Shown here: piece after piece, positions 7,979 through 16,377 of the stretch
Layout: the number at the start of each line of letters is the position of its first letter
How positions within the stretch are numbered: the stretch's first letter is position 1
Source: DAISLF01 sp964517345
GTDB taxonomy: Bacteria > Patescibacteriota > Gracilibacteria > Peribacterales > Peribacteraceae
Length of the DNA stretch: 34,332 nucleotides
Reading direction: 5' to 3'
Assembly: GCA_964517345.1 (NCBI GenBank)
Contig: CAZFBZ010000011.1
Location: 1 to 34,332 of the forward strand
The notes under the pieces: generated by a model
The model's database searches: none
Told to the model about the DNA's origin: nothing
Seen by the model: only the letters and a program-made list of their open reading frames with translations
Program-made: the position numbers and the translations under genes

Positions 7979-8446
7979 ATGGATACTCCGACCCCGTCGC
8001 CCCGTCCGACCAAGGCCCGCCCGTTGTCCTTGCTCGCCATCGTCGCGCTTGTCGCGCTCGTCATCGTCATCGACATGCAGCGCCGCGCCGCGGAGCAGCA
8101 GCTCCAGGCATTGTCCGTCCGTCTTGAGCAGGTGACGTCCGGCGGCAACCAGGCCCAGAACCGCGAGGCGGCCAAGGCCATCGTCGACAAGGTCCGCAAG
8201 CTCTACACCCTGCCCGCCGACATCGAGCCGACCGTCGCGACGATCGTCGATGTGGATGAGCTCCGCAAGCGGAATCCCTTCTACAACAAGGCCGAGAACG
8301 GCGATTATCTCATCGTCACGACCGAGCGCGCGATCCTCTACGATCCGGATAACAACGTCATCCTCGACGTCGTCCCCGTCCAGATCCAGCAGGAGGCTCC
8401 CGCCGAGGAAGGCGCACAGCCGCCGGCCGAAGAGACCCAGCCCTGA
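7979..8446 (+). CDS. Small single-pass membrane protein, CPR-type, unknown function
   Basis: A 155-residue protein with a short Pro-rich cytosolic N-terminus, one membrane helix (LSLLAIVALVALVIVID, about 16-32), a probable coiled coil (RRAAEQQLQALSVRLEQV), then a compact domain with VDKVRKLYTLP, EPTVATIVDVDELRKRNPFY, AENGDYLIV and AILYDPDNNVILDVVPV, ending in an acidic Pro/Ala tail. I remember similar proteins as frequent in CPR genomes, but know no function. The frame is open to an ATG at 7877; those 34 extra codons are Arg/Ser-rich with codons unlike the rest, so 7979 is preferred. A terminator follows. Confidence 0.75.
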   Translation: MDTPTPSPRPTKARPLSLLAIVALVALVIVIDMQRRAAEQQLQALSVRLEQVTSGGNQAQNREAAKAIVDKVRKLYTLPADIEPTVATIVDVDELRKRNPFYNKAENGDYLIVTTERAILYDPDNNVILDVVPVQIQQEAPAEEGAQPPAEETQP

Positions 8447-8465
8447 TACGCATTCTTCAACCGAC

Positions 8466-8494
8466 ACGCCCGCACCCCAGGTCGCGGGCGTTTT
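8466..8494 (+). terminator. Intrinsic terminator between convergent genes
   Basis: An 8-bp GC-rich stem (ACGCCCGC 8466..8473 with GCGGGCGT 8484..8491) and a 10-nt loop are followed by TTT (8492..8494). It lies 20 bp after the stop at 8446 and just before the opposite gene's stop at 8503. It is the only convincing intrinsic terminator in the window. Confidence 0.7.
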
Positions 8495-8502
8495 GGTATA
8501 TG

Positions 8503-10110
8503 TCAGCGCGGCTCGCGCAATTTGTAGACGCCCAGGATCTCCACGCCGTCCACCCGCACCGAGACGACCGGAGATTTAGCCGCCCGCTCCGCGTAGTGCC
8601 AGCGGTGATTGGTGAGGTGATACGTCGCCTTGTCGCGGTCCGTGAGTTCCACGCGCGCACGGTCCTGTTCGTCCAATGCCTCGGCGTTCAGTCTCCCGGG
8701 ATCATTCTCCATCGAGAGCGCGATGCGCTCGCTCTTATCGGTCCGCAGAAGCATCTCGATCGCCTGGCGGTACGAGAGACCCCAGTAGTCCAGTTCGAAG
8801 CGTCCGTCTGCGCCCGCGATGCCGCCTGTCAGCCAGGAGAAGTACAGGTTCCCGTAGGGATGATTGCGGATCAGGAAACTCATGGTGCCCGCGCACGAGA
8901 CGGCGACGACGATCCCGAGCAGCGTCGCAGCGAGGCGCGCGTCGCCGAGGATGCGGCCCAGGCACGAGACGGCGGAGCGCAGTCCGAGGACCGCGAGCAG
9001 CAGCAGGGCTGGATAAATGAAGAACACATGGCGCCATCCGTCATACACCACCGATTTCCCGACGATGACGGCGATCACGGGCACGAAGAACCATAGCAGC
9101 ACGGTGATCTCGGCTCGCATCTCGCGCAGCGCACGGAACGGCCGACGCACGGCGGCCCAGAGCACCGTCGCGCCGCCCCAGAGGAACAGCGCGGTGTAGA
9201 GCACCGGCGTCGTGACCGCGATCCACACCGGAAGGTAGTGCCACGGGAGTTCCGAAGAGGACACGTACTTGCCCAGGTAGAACACGTCCTGCCCCCACGG
9301 ATACTTGCCCATCCGCTCGAATGCCGCGACGAACTGGCCGACGGGATCGAGCCACAGCACCGGCCAGAAGAGAATCGTCAGGAACACCGTTCCGGCAAGC
9401 CATCCGCAGAGCATCCCCAGCGGACGCACGAGGCCTTCGTTCTTGCGCTCGCGCACGAGATCGTAGAGGAGCCACAGAAGGGTCAGGATCGGCACGAACA
9501 CGCCGACGATGCGGGTGTCGATCGCCAGAGCGCAGGCGAGTGCATGCGCGGCCGCCCGGCCGGGAGTTTTTTTGTCGATGAACCGGACAAGCGTGTACAT
9601 GCTCACCGTGAAGAGCGCCATGAGCGGGATGTCTTTGGTGTTGTAGAAGGCGTCAGTGACGATGCGCGGACTCAGGATCAGCAGTGCGGCAGTGAGGAGC
9701 GCGGGCTTCCAGTCTTTGAACAGCCGACGGGCCAGCAGGTACAGGAACACGGAGCCGGTCCAGAAGAGCAGGAAGGTCCCGAGGTGGCGCAGGAAGTGCA
9801 CGTCCCGCGCGTCGATGAGGCCGGCTGTCCTTTTGGCTGCGGTGAGGGCGAATTCGACCGCCGGGCCGTGGTACTTCTCGTGATGACCCAGCAGACCCTT
9901 GTCCCCAAGGAACACGTAGTCATACACGGCGCGGCCGTAGTCCTGCTGATAGAGTTCGTCCCATGGGATGCCGTACTGACGATGCAGCGAGACACCCGTG
10001 AGCAGCGTGCAGGCGAAGAACGCGACGACGATCCAGCGCGCATGGCGCTCGGCCCACACGCGGATGGCGGAGAAAGACAGGCGCGGCAGTGCGGAGGATT
10101 TACGCGCCAT
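8503..10110 (-). CDS. GT-C family glycosyltransferase (PMT_2/GT39-like), 535 aa
   Basis: A polytopic membrane protein with roughly 11-12 hydrophobic segments. Such enzymes move a sugar from a polyprenyl-phosphate carrier to an acceptor on the outer face of the membrane. The first extracytoplasmic loop carries the acidic motif expected for the GT-C fold, GIPWDELYQQDYGRAVYDYV (Asp-Glu about 48-49). Later come FYNTKDIPLMALF and a C-terminal soluble tail of about 90 residues with NHRWHYAE. The start is ATG 10110, which overlaps the upstream GT-C gene by 11 bp; upstream in-frame sequence is antisense-like Ser/Arg-rich. The two genes form an operon. Substrate unknown; ArnT-like lipid A modification is unlikely in a CPR cell. 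Confidence 0.82.
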   Translation of the reverse strand: MARKSSALPRLSFSAIRVWAERHARWIVVAFFACTLLTGVSLHRQYGIPWDELYQQDYGRAVYDYVFLGDKGLLGHHEKYHGPAVEFALTAAKRTAGLIDARDVHFLRHLGTFLLFWTGSVFLYLLARRLFKDWKPALLTAALLILSPRIVTDAFYNTKDIPLMALFTVSMYTLVRFIDKKTPGRAAAHALACALAIDTRIVGVFVPILTLLWLLYDLVRERKNEGLVRPLGMLCGWLAGTVFLTILFWPVLWLDPVGQFVAAFERMGKYPWGQDVFYLGKYVSSSELPWHYLPVWIAVTTPVLYTALFLWGGATVLWAAVRRPFRALREMRAEITVLLWFFVPVIAVIVGKSVVYDGWRHVFFIYPALLLLAVLGLRSAVSCLGRILGDARLAATLLGIVVAVSCAGTMSFLIRNHPYGNLYFSWLTGGIAGADGRFELDYWGLSYRQAIEMLLRTDKSERIALSMENDPGRLNAEALDEQDRARVELTDRDKATYHLTNHRWHYAERAAKSPVVSVRVDGVEILGVYKLREPR

Positions 10111-11863
10111 TGGCGACGAGAAGAATAAACAGCGACGCGGCGGCGATGTATCCGACGAGCACGATGTCCGCGGCGGTGCGTCCGCCGCGCGGGAACACAC
10201 CCCGGCCGCGCACGGCGTAGTAGAAGAGCGGCACGACGATGAGCGGGATGAAGCGGTAATCCTGGTTGGGGCTGAACGGCGACTGCAGGCGGTAGGCGAA
10301 GGCCGCGGCAAGCAGCAGGAACAGCGTGCACAGGAGCGGGAAGGTCCGGCGCCATCCGCGGCGCACCTCGCGCACGATGCCGCAGGCGGCCAGACCGCAG
10401 ACGCCGAGGCCGAGCAGATGCGTCAGCATCGTCAGGCCGCGCAGCCGGACGCCGAAATCCCATTCTCCCACGTGGCCGGATTTGAACAGGTATTCCCAGA
10501 AGAACTGCCGTCCCGAATTGTCGCTCCAGTTACCGGCATAGGGGATCGCCAGCAGCCTGAACGGATTGAAGGATGCGAGATGGCCGAGGGTGTTTTTCAC
10601 CTGAAGGCCGTGATTGAGGCGATTGCCGACAATGAAGGTTTCCCGTTCGATGCCGAACCGCAGGACAAAGAACCAGCCCGCGATTGCCGCCACGATCCCT
10701 CCGCCGATGAGTGACAGGCGCACGCGCGTCTTCCACGACAGATCGCTGCGGATGAGCATGCACAGCGCCATCACGGGGATATACGGCAGCGCGTTGCTCT
10801 TCGTGAGGAGCGACAGTCCCAGCAGCGCGCAGGACGCGTACCAATCCTGTTTTTTGCGGTCGCTCCACCACTTCAAGAGAAAGCCAAACCAGAGCAGCGA
10901 GACGAGGATAAAGAGCGTGTCATTGGTGATGCGCGACGCGAAGAAAACGAGTCCCGGGAAGGCTGCGCAGAGCCCCGTGTACAACAGGATCTCCCACCGG
11001 TCGGTTTTGTTTTTAAGGAGCGTGCGTCCGATCCACAGCAGCGCGCCGAGGGACGCGATGGAGATGAGAATCGAGAAGCCCCGCACGTCATCCAGAATCA
11101 GCTCGCGCGCGCGGTTCGCCATCGTCGCAATGCGCATCCAGACGCCTGTGATCAGGTAATAAAGCGGAGGCTGATAGAACTCCCATCCGCCCTGGGCCGG
11201 CGGCATGTGCAGATGCTGCGCGATGTAATCCACGTATTCGATGTGCCCGTCCCAGTCATAAGCGCGCACGGAGTGCTTCGTGAGCAATCCGTAGAAGACG
11301 CGCAGGAGCGAGCCGAAAAATATCGCCGCTAACAGCAATCGGTCCGTCACGTCATTCCGGCGCGTGGCGAGCATGAACGCGAACCACCCGATCCACGCGA
11401 TGATGATGAGCAGAGTGACGGTTACCAGGGGGTCGCCGAGCGACGGCACGATGTCGAATGTCAAAATGCCGCCGAAGTCGCGGAGCCGGACATCCAGTCT
11501 GTTCTCGCCCGTGCGCAGATACGGTCCCAGGTCGCGCGGCTGGCCCGAAGTGTCGCAGTCCGGGAATTTTCCGCCGAGCATTTTCCCGTTGATGGTCAGG
11601 CTCTGGATGCAGTCGTCGACGGGCAGGCGGAAGCGCGTGGGGCGGATGTCCGACAGATCCATCGTGATCCGCAGATCGACGTACTCCGCGTCTGAGGGTC
11701 GGTTGATGGGGAACCGTACCGGAATCTCGCGCCCGCCGCGCACCTCCGTCACCCGGGTGATCTGCGGCGAAAAACGGACCCAGCAGGCCGTCAGCAACAC
11801 GACACCCGCGAGGAACAATACGGTGTTCGCCAGAAGCTGCCGGTCGCGGAGGAGGCGCTGCAT
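10100..11863 (-). CDS. GT-C family glycosyltransferase with inserted beta domain, 587 aa
   Basis: A large integral membrane protein. After a first helix (about 12-30) comes an extracytoplasmic stretch of about 100 residues with alternating short hydrophobic strands (VDLRITMDLSD, SLTINGKML, LDVRLRDFGGILTFDIV) that looks like a carbohydrate-binding-type beta sandwich. About ten more helices follow. The catalytic-loop candidate is AYDWDGHIEYVDYIAQHL, followed by the conserved-looking YQPPLYYL. An in-frame GTG at 11872 overlaps the -10 box TATAGT, so ATG 11863 is chosen. It is the first gene of a two-gene operon with 8503..10110. The family fold is clear; donor and acceptor are unknown. Confidence 0.82.
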   Translation of the reverse strand: MQRLLRDRQLLANTVLFLAGVVLLTACWVRFSPQITRVTEVRGGREIPVRFPINRPSDAEYVDLRITMDLSDIRPTRFRLPVDDCIQSLTINGKMLGGKFPDCDTSGQPRDLGPYLRTGENRLDVRLRDFGGILTFDIVPSLGDPLVTVTLLIIIAWIGWFAFMLATRRNDVTDRLLLAAIFFGSLLRVFYGLLTKHSVRAYDWDGHIEYVDYIAQHLHMPPAQGGWEFYQPPLYYLITGVWMRIATMANRARELILDDVRGFSILISIASLGALLWIGRTLLKNKTDRWEILLYTGLCAAFPGLVFFASRITNDTLFILVSLLWFGFLLKWWSDRKKQDWYASCALLGLSLLTKSNALPYIPVMALCMLIRSDLSWKTRVRLSLIGGGIVAAIAGWFFVLRFGIERETFIVGNRLNHGLQVKNTLGHLASFNPFRLLAIPYAGNWSDNSGRQFFWEYLFKSGHVGEWDFGVRLRGLTMLTHLLGLGVCGLAACGIVREVRRGWRRTFPLLCTLFLLLAAAFAYRLQSPFSPNQDYRFIPLIVVPLFYYAVRGRGVFPRGGRTAADIVLVGYIAAASLFILLVANGA

Positions 11864-11870
11864 CCGGGAC

Positions 11871-11876
11871 ACTATA
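11871..11876 (-). promoter_or_regulatory. -10 box of the 587-aa glycosyltransferase gene
   Basis: Minus-strand TATAGT ends 7 nt before the ATG at 11863 and overlaps the alternative GTG at 11872, arguing for a leaderless start at 11863. No good -35 is seen. Confidence 0.5.
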
Positions 11877-11969
11877 CGAATTTCCTGCTGCCACGACGAG
11901 GGACAGCTGATTGGACAGGATGGGAATCACGCGCAGAACAGCCGGAAGCCTCAGATCAGAGAGAAAAGA

Positions 11970-13079
11970 TCATTCCCCGATGCTGACGGAATCCGCTATG
12001 TACTCCATTTGATCGAAGTACGGCACATAATCAGTCATTCTCCATCGCAGTGTGACACGCGTGTTATTCCTTGCGTCGAAGCAATAATCCGCCTGCTGCT
12101 CGTTATCGACATTCTGGATGACTTCGCGATACGAAATACCCGGGCCATCCGGTGTGATCATGCGATTCATGATATTTTCGGAGGCGAACTGCGTCCCGCA
12201 CGAACCATCAATACTGGAATTGTCATCTTTGATGCTTAAGGGATAGTCCTCATAGACATACACGGTGAAATCCGGGCCGATATCTTTAGGACAGTGCACC
12301 GAAATCTCATGGCGTGTCGGAGGAATGGTGCCCGAAATCTGCTCTCCTTTGTCTTTTCTCAACTGTGCGGCATTGGGACCCGAATCGGTCCATGTGCACC
12401 GCTGCGACGTGATCTTGTCTATTCTGAAACCATACTGCGGGAGGACAAAGACGTCGTCCCGCGTCTGCAGGAAGGACTCATAGGTTCTTGAGGGCTTGTC
12501 TGTCACCACCGCTCTGAGCCTATAGATCATTTCCGCCAGTTCTCCGCGGGTGATGTATTGATCGAGACGGGTGATGCTGAGGGGAATGGCCTGGCGATCA
12601 GCCAGCGCGCGGACATAGGCCTCGTACCAGACAGCTCCTTCTGCACCCGTAAAATCAAGGGCTTTATCAAGGATCTTGGCTGTTTCAACGAAATTCACGG
12701 GTGCCGCGGGACGGAATGTGCCGTCGGGATACCCTTCCACCCATGCGTCAGGATCCCACAGCACGCTGCAGAGATAGGTTCCATACCAGGAATTTTCGTC
12801 CACATCAGGAAAATGCCTCGTAAACGTGCAGCGGAAATCGGGAGTGGGTGGCCGGACACTGAGGACCAGAATCTTGAGCAGCTCCGCCCGATTGATGGTC
12901 TGATCGGGACGGAATGTCCCGTCCGCGTATCCGCTGACGATGCCTCTCTCCTGAACGTAGGCTATAGCCTGGGCATTTGGATGCACCGAAGGAACGTCGC
13001 TGAACATCGCGAGGGCCGGCCAAGGCACTGCAAGACAGATGCCGGCGATGGTCGCGACTGCGTGCACGCGGTATGTCAT
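11970..13079 (-). CDS. Secreted SLH-domain protein
   Basis: A 369-residue exported protein. It has a signal peptide with probable cleavage after PALA (residue 24), then three S-layer homology repeats. Repeat 1 has FSDVP and GIVSGYADGTFRPDQTINRAE. Repeat 2 has HFPDVDENSWY and VEGYPDGTFRPAAPVNFVE. Repeat 3 is degenerate (WYEAYVRALADRQAI then ITRGELAEMIYRL). SLH repeats usually hold proteins on a pyruvylated cell-wall polymer. The C-terminal about 165 residues are unrecognised and contain several Cys (QRCTW, VHCPKD, GSCGTQF, ADYCFD), possibly disulphide-bonded. GC content is lower than that of its neighbours (about 50% by eye). It lies among glycosyltransferases and may be a glycosylated surface protein. 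Confidence 0.88.
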   Translation of the reverse strand: MTYRVHAVATIAGICLAVPWPALAMFSDVPSVHPNAQAIAYVQERGIVSGYADGTFRPDQTINRAELLKILVLSVRPPTPDFRCTFTRHFPDVDENSWYGTYLCSVLWDPDAWVEGYPDGTFRPAAPVNFVETAKILDKALDFTGAEGAVWYEAYVRALADRQAIPLSITRLDQYITRGELAEMIYRLRAVVTDKPSRTYESFLQTRDDVFVLPQYGFRIDKITSQRCTWTDSGPNAAQLRKDKGEQISGTIPPTRHEISVHCPKDIGPDFTVYVYEDYPLSIKDDNSSIDGSCGTQFASENIMNRMITPDGPGISYREVIQNVDNEQQADYCFDARNNTRVTLRWRMTDYVPYFDQMEYIADSVSIGE

Positions 13080-13106
13080 ATTTCATGGTGGCGGATAATC
13101 GGCTCA

Positions 13107-13134
13107 ATTATAACCGTCCGGGGATCACATTCAA
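13107..13134 (-). promoter_or_regulatory. Promoter of the SLH protein gene
   Basis: Minus strand: TTGAAT (13129..13134), 16 bp, perfect TATAAT (13107..13112). It predicts a leader of about 20 nt, so this gene departs from the leaderless pattern. No Shine-Dalgarno is obvious in the leader. Confidence 0.65.
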
Positions 13135-13352
13135 TCCGATGTCATTGACTACCTGACTTCGGAATGCACCTGCATCCCCGTCAGCCGTACCATCCTGAGA
13201 ATTTCCCCGCGATCCGACGAGTCCGGGAAGGCGGACTTCCCCGGTCACCACGTGGTCTTTTGCAGGTCTTTCCATGCATTGCGCGCGCAACGCGGACAAC
13301 GGCATGGGGCTGGACAGGATCGGATCCTGATGCCGCCATACCCTCTCCTACA
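13135..13352. other. Divergent intergenic region with palindromes, no gene seen
   Basis: The space between the SLH gene and the GT-C gene at 13389 is 309 bp, the largest gene-free stretch here. I see no convincing ORF in it. It holds a hairpin GGGAAG/CTTCCC (13225..13230 with 13236..13241) and a perfect 15-bp palindrome with a one-base centre, CAGGATC-G-GATCCTG (13315..13329). The palindrome lies 23 bp before the -35 box of the rightward gene and could be an operator. Confidence 0.4.
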
Positions 13353-13381
13353 TTGTCAGGAAGCCGAAAAATCGCTATCAT
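13353..13381 (+). promoter_or_regulatory. Promoter of the 439-aa glycosyltransferase gene
   Basis: TTGTCA (13353..13358, one mismatch), 17 bp, TATCAT (13376..13381), then 7 nt to the ATG at 13389. This is one of the clearest leaderless promoters in the window. Confidence 0.65.
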
Positions 13382-13388
13382 ACGGGGA

Positions 13389-14708
13389 ATGTCCGGCAAA
13401 AAAACACACACAATTCCGCACCCCTGGCTGTTCCTGGTCCTCATCCTGGTGACCGGTCTCTGCGTGCGCCTGTCGTACATCGCCGTGCCGGGCCACTGGT
13501 GGGACACGGCGGTCGACCAGAACTGGATGCAGAGCGCCGTGCAGCTCGGCATCGGTCCGTCTTACGAAAAACAGGTGAGCGGCAACACCTTGCCGCAGTA
13601 TCCGCCGGGATGGCTCGCGGTGATGTCCGTCGGCGGTTACGCCTACAAGGCCTTCGTCTCGCCGCAGTACGTCGTCCAGCAGCCAGTGCACCTCGGCTTT
13701 GCCAAGGCGATGCCCGTGTTCGCCGATCTCGCGAGCTGTCTGCTTCTGTACCTGCTGATCGCGGGCTGGAAAGGCAGGCGCGCGGGCGTGCTCGCGGCGT
13801 TCGTCTACGCGCTGCACCCGGCCGTCGTCTACAACTCGGTGATCTGGGGCCAGACGGATTCGCTCCACACGGCTTTCCTTCTGCTTGCGGCGCTCGGATG
13901 CGTCCGTGGACGGTGGGCACTGGGAGCCGCCGCTGCGGCGTTCGCCTGTCTGATCAAGCCGCAGGCCATCATCTACGTGCCGCTGTTTCTGTTCATCATG
14001 CCGTTGCGCCTCGGGCCGGTGCTTGACGTGTTCAACGGGACGGCGATCGCCGCGCTGCTCACGCTGATGCCCGCGTGGCTCAGCGGTACGCTCGATCGCG
14101 TGATGGGTGTGTACCTCAGCTCCGCCGATCACATGAAGCATGTCTCGTGGAACGCGTACAACCTGTGGTGGGCGATCCTCGGTTCGAACGCGTGGAACAT
14201 GGCGGCCTCGGACAAATTCCTGAGTTTCCTGCCCTACGGCAGGATCGGCCTCATACTCTTCGGGTCATGCTATCTGCTTCTCTTCTTTGCGCACCGCGCG
14301 CGACTGCGCCGCATGCCGCTCGCCAGCGGAGGAGGGGACCTGCTCACGGCTCTCGCCTTCGTCACGCTCGCGTTCTTCCTGTTCTCCGCGGGCGTGCACG
14401 AGCGCTATCTCTTCTCATTCGCCGCCTTCGGCCTGCCGCTGCTCTTCACCGGACGGCGCGGCATCGCCATCTACTGCGGCGCCTCGATCGTGCTGTTCTT
14501 CAACCAGCTGATGGTCCTGCCCGGCAGCGTCACGGGAAAGATGCTCGCAGCGACGTACCAGGGCCTGCCCGTCCTGCTGTCGATTCTGCTCCTCTCGGTC
14601 TTCGGATGGTTCGCCTGGGCTGTATGGCTGGGTCGTCCGGCGCTCAGGGCCGTGCCGGCGTTTTGGCGCTTCCCGCGCCGCGCGCGGCATTTTCTGTGGG
14701 GCGCCTGA
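13389..14708 (+). CDS. GT-C family mannosyltransferase-like membrane protein, 439 aa
   Basis: A multi-pass protein with about ten helices. The first outside loop carries GHWWDTAVDQNWMQSA (Asp about 38), followed by LPQYPPGWLAVM. Mid-protein features are YNSVIWGQTDSLHTAFLLLAAL and the segment LIKPQAIIYVPLF, and late in the protein comes VHERYLFSFAAFGLPLL. The WGQ-D and HERY elements recall polyprenol-phosphate-dependent mannosyltransferases and related GT-C enzymes. The start ATG 13389 is fixed by its promoter; the frame is open 75 codons further upstream without support. Its last 65 bp overlap the 3' end of the convergent gene 14644..16377. Confidence 0.8.
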   Translation: MSGKKTHTIPHPWLFLVLILVTGLCVRLSYIAVPGHWWDTAVDQNWMQSAVQLGIGPSYEKQVSGNTLPQYPPGWLAVMSVGGYAYKAFVSPQYVVQQPVHLGFAKAMPVFADLASCLLLYLLIAGWKGRRAGVLAAFVYALHPAVVYNSVIWGQTDSLHTAFLLLAALGCVRGRWALGAAAAAFACLIKPQAIIYVPLFLFIMPLRLGPVLDVFNGTAIAALLTLMPAWLSGTLDRVMGVYLSSADHMKHVSWNAYNLWWAILGSNAWNMAASDKFLSFLPYGRIGLILFGSCYLLLFFAHRARLRRMPLASGGGDLLTALAFVTLAFFLFSAGVHERYLFSFAAFGLPLLFTGRRGIAIYCGASIVLFFNQLMVLPGSVTGKMLAATYQGLPVLLSILLLSVFGWFAWAVWLGRPALRAVPAFWRFPRRARHFLWGA

Positions 14709-16377
14709 GGTCGTCCGGTCTGCGCACCGCCACCGTGTAGTCCCCGAAACGCTGCTGGATGAAACTGTATTTCATCAGCCAGGGTTCTTCGTCGCGCGTG
14801 ATGACGAGCGTGTCCGCACTGTTGCGGCATTCGTTGAGGCCGAAGACGAAGCGACCGACGGATGCCACGCGTTGGAACTCGGCGCCCGGGTTCTCGTATA
14901 CGACGGTCCGCAGGTATTCGCGCGGGTGCATTCGTGTCGCCACCAGTGCCGTGACATAGGGCATGTTCGGCGCCCGCGTCACGCAGATCGTGCCCCCGGT
15001 TTTGTCATGTGCGTAGGCGAGTGCTTCAGCGAGGCCATGGAAGAATTCCTTGTTCGTCTGATGCCGGTAGACCGTGAAGTAATCGCGCGTGAACATTCCA
15101 AATGACACGATCGTGAGAATGGCGAGCACGCCGATGACCGATGGCCGATGCCGGAGGAAGAGCACACCTCCGGCGATGCAGAGCAGCAGAGGGAAGAACA
15201 GGATGTTTAGATGATGAATGTTGGGCGTGAGAATGCAGCCGATGACCACGCCCGTCAGCAGCCAGATCGCCATGAGCGTGAGCGGATCGTAGTGCGCGAG
15301 CACGCGTCTGGCGCGGGTGATTCCCGCCAGGAACCCGAGCAGCGCGAGCGGCATCGTCCACAGATAGATCGCTCCGTAGCCGTTTACTGCGTCCGAGGCG
15401 AAGCCAGCGGCGTCCTGCGTCAGAAGGAACTGCCAGAATTTTCCGATGTTGCTGATTGCGCGCTCCATCGGCGTGCCGAAGAAGGCCGTCACCGTCTCAT
15501 ACCTCGGCACCCCCGGTAGTCGGGGAATGCTGAAAAACGGCGTGATGATCGAGGGCAGACGCAGCAGGTTGATCTGCAGAAAGAGCGCGATGGGTACCGA
15601 CACGATCACAAACGCTCCCGTTCCCCACAGCAGCTCCGTCTTCGAGATTCTCCTGTGCCACAGCAGATACGCCGTCGACACCGCCAGGAACAGCGGGGTC
15701 GCCACGTAGGCCGTCCCGTAGGCGTAGAGCGTCACGCCGAACACCGCGCAGGCCAGGGGATAGATCCATTTCTTCTCTCCGGCATGCAGCAGCAGAAACA
15801 CGCCCAGAAGAAACACCGGCGGCAGCAGATTACTCTCCAGTCCCCACCGCGAGAGCATGATGTGCCACGGACACACCGCCAGCAAAAACAACGCCAGCAC
15901 GGCCGTCTTCTCCCCGGCGATCTTCCTCACCGTCGCGTACCACAGCGGCAGCGTCAGCAGCCCCGCCAGCAGGTTCACGATCCGCACCGAGAACACGTTC
16001 AGCCCGAACAGCCAGATGAAGGGCATGCTCAGGTACGACGCCAGCGCGTTCATCCCCGATCCCCACGCCACCAGGAACACGGGGAAGGGGAACCCGTTGC
16101 GGTCGATCCCGTAGTGCAGCAGCGACCATGCGTCATACCCCATAGAGGCTTCGTCCTGGTTCATGCCTCCTGGAATCTCCCCGAAATGCCAGAGCCGGAC
16201 GAACACGCCGACTGCCAGGATCAGCACCGGCAGCCAGCGCGGCGCCGATGCACGGAGGTCGCGCAGGATGTCGGCGGTGTTGCACGAGAGAAGGGCCATC
16301 CGGGCCCGGCCGAAGCGTGTCTCTGCACGGAGACGCATGTCGGTCAAGACGGTAGCGGGGCGGGGCTGCGCTTTCAA
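14644..16377 (-). CDS. GT-C family glycosyltransferase, paralogue A of a converted pair
   Basis: Up to 577 residues and about 12 membrane helices. The first outside loop has PGGMNQDEASMGYDAWSLL with the Asp-Glu expected for GT-C enzymes. The segment encoded by 15491..16156 (222 codons) is identical in DNA to paralogue B (16374..17969), while the N-terminus and the C-terminal half are strongly diverged. The diverged tails still align in landmarks (HPREYLRT/PPREYLET, FGLNEC/FGLRSC). The start is uncertain: TTG 16377 overlaps the stop of paralogue B as TTGA, which fits translational coupling; ATG 16338 and ATG 16299 are in frame, and 16299 gives an N-terminus of the same length as paralogue B. 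The 3' end overlaps the convergent gene by 65 bp. Confidence 0.82.
   Translation of the reverse strand: MKAQPRPATVLTDMRLRAETRFGRARMALLSCNTADILRDLRASAPRWLPVLILAVGVFVRLWHFGEIPGGMNQDEASMGYDAWSLLHYGIDRNGFPFPVFLVAWGSGMNALASYLSMPFIWLFGLNVFSVRIVNLLAGLLTLPLWYATVRKIAGEKTAVLALFLLAVCPWHIMLSRWGLESNLLPPVFLLGVFLLLHAGEKKWIYPLACAVFGVTLYAYGTAYVATPLFLAVSTAYLLWHRRISKTELLWGTGAFVIVSVPIALFLQINLLRLPSIITPFFSIPRLPGVPRYETVTAFFGTPMERAISNIGKFWQFLLTQDAAGFASDAVNGYGAIYLWTMPLALLGFLAGITRARRVLAHYDPLTLMAIWLLTGVVIGCILTPNIHHLNILFFPLLLCIAGGVLFLRHRPSVIGVLAILTIVSFGMFTRDYFTVYRHQTNKEFFHGLAEALAYAHDKTGGTICVTRAPNMPYVTALVATRMHPREYLRTVVYENPGAEFQRVASVGRFVFGLNECRNSADTLVITRDEEPWLMKYSFIQQRFGDYTVAVRRPDDLRRPTENAARGAGSAKTPARP
15491..16156 (-). 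repeat. 666-bp direct repeat, copy 1
   Basis: Identical base for base to 17167..17832 (offset 1676) by direct line-by-line comparison. Identity stops abruptly at both ends. It encodes the region from the DEASMGYDAWSLL loop to PRYETV in paralogue A, in the same frame in both genes. Confidence 0.95.
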
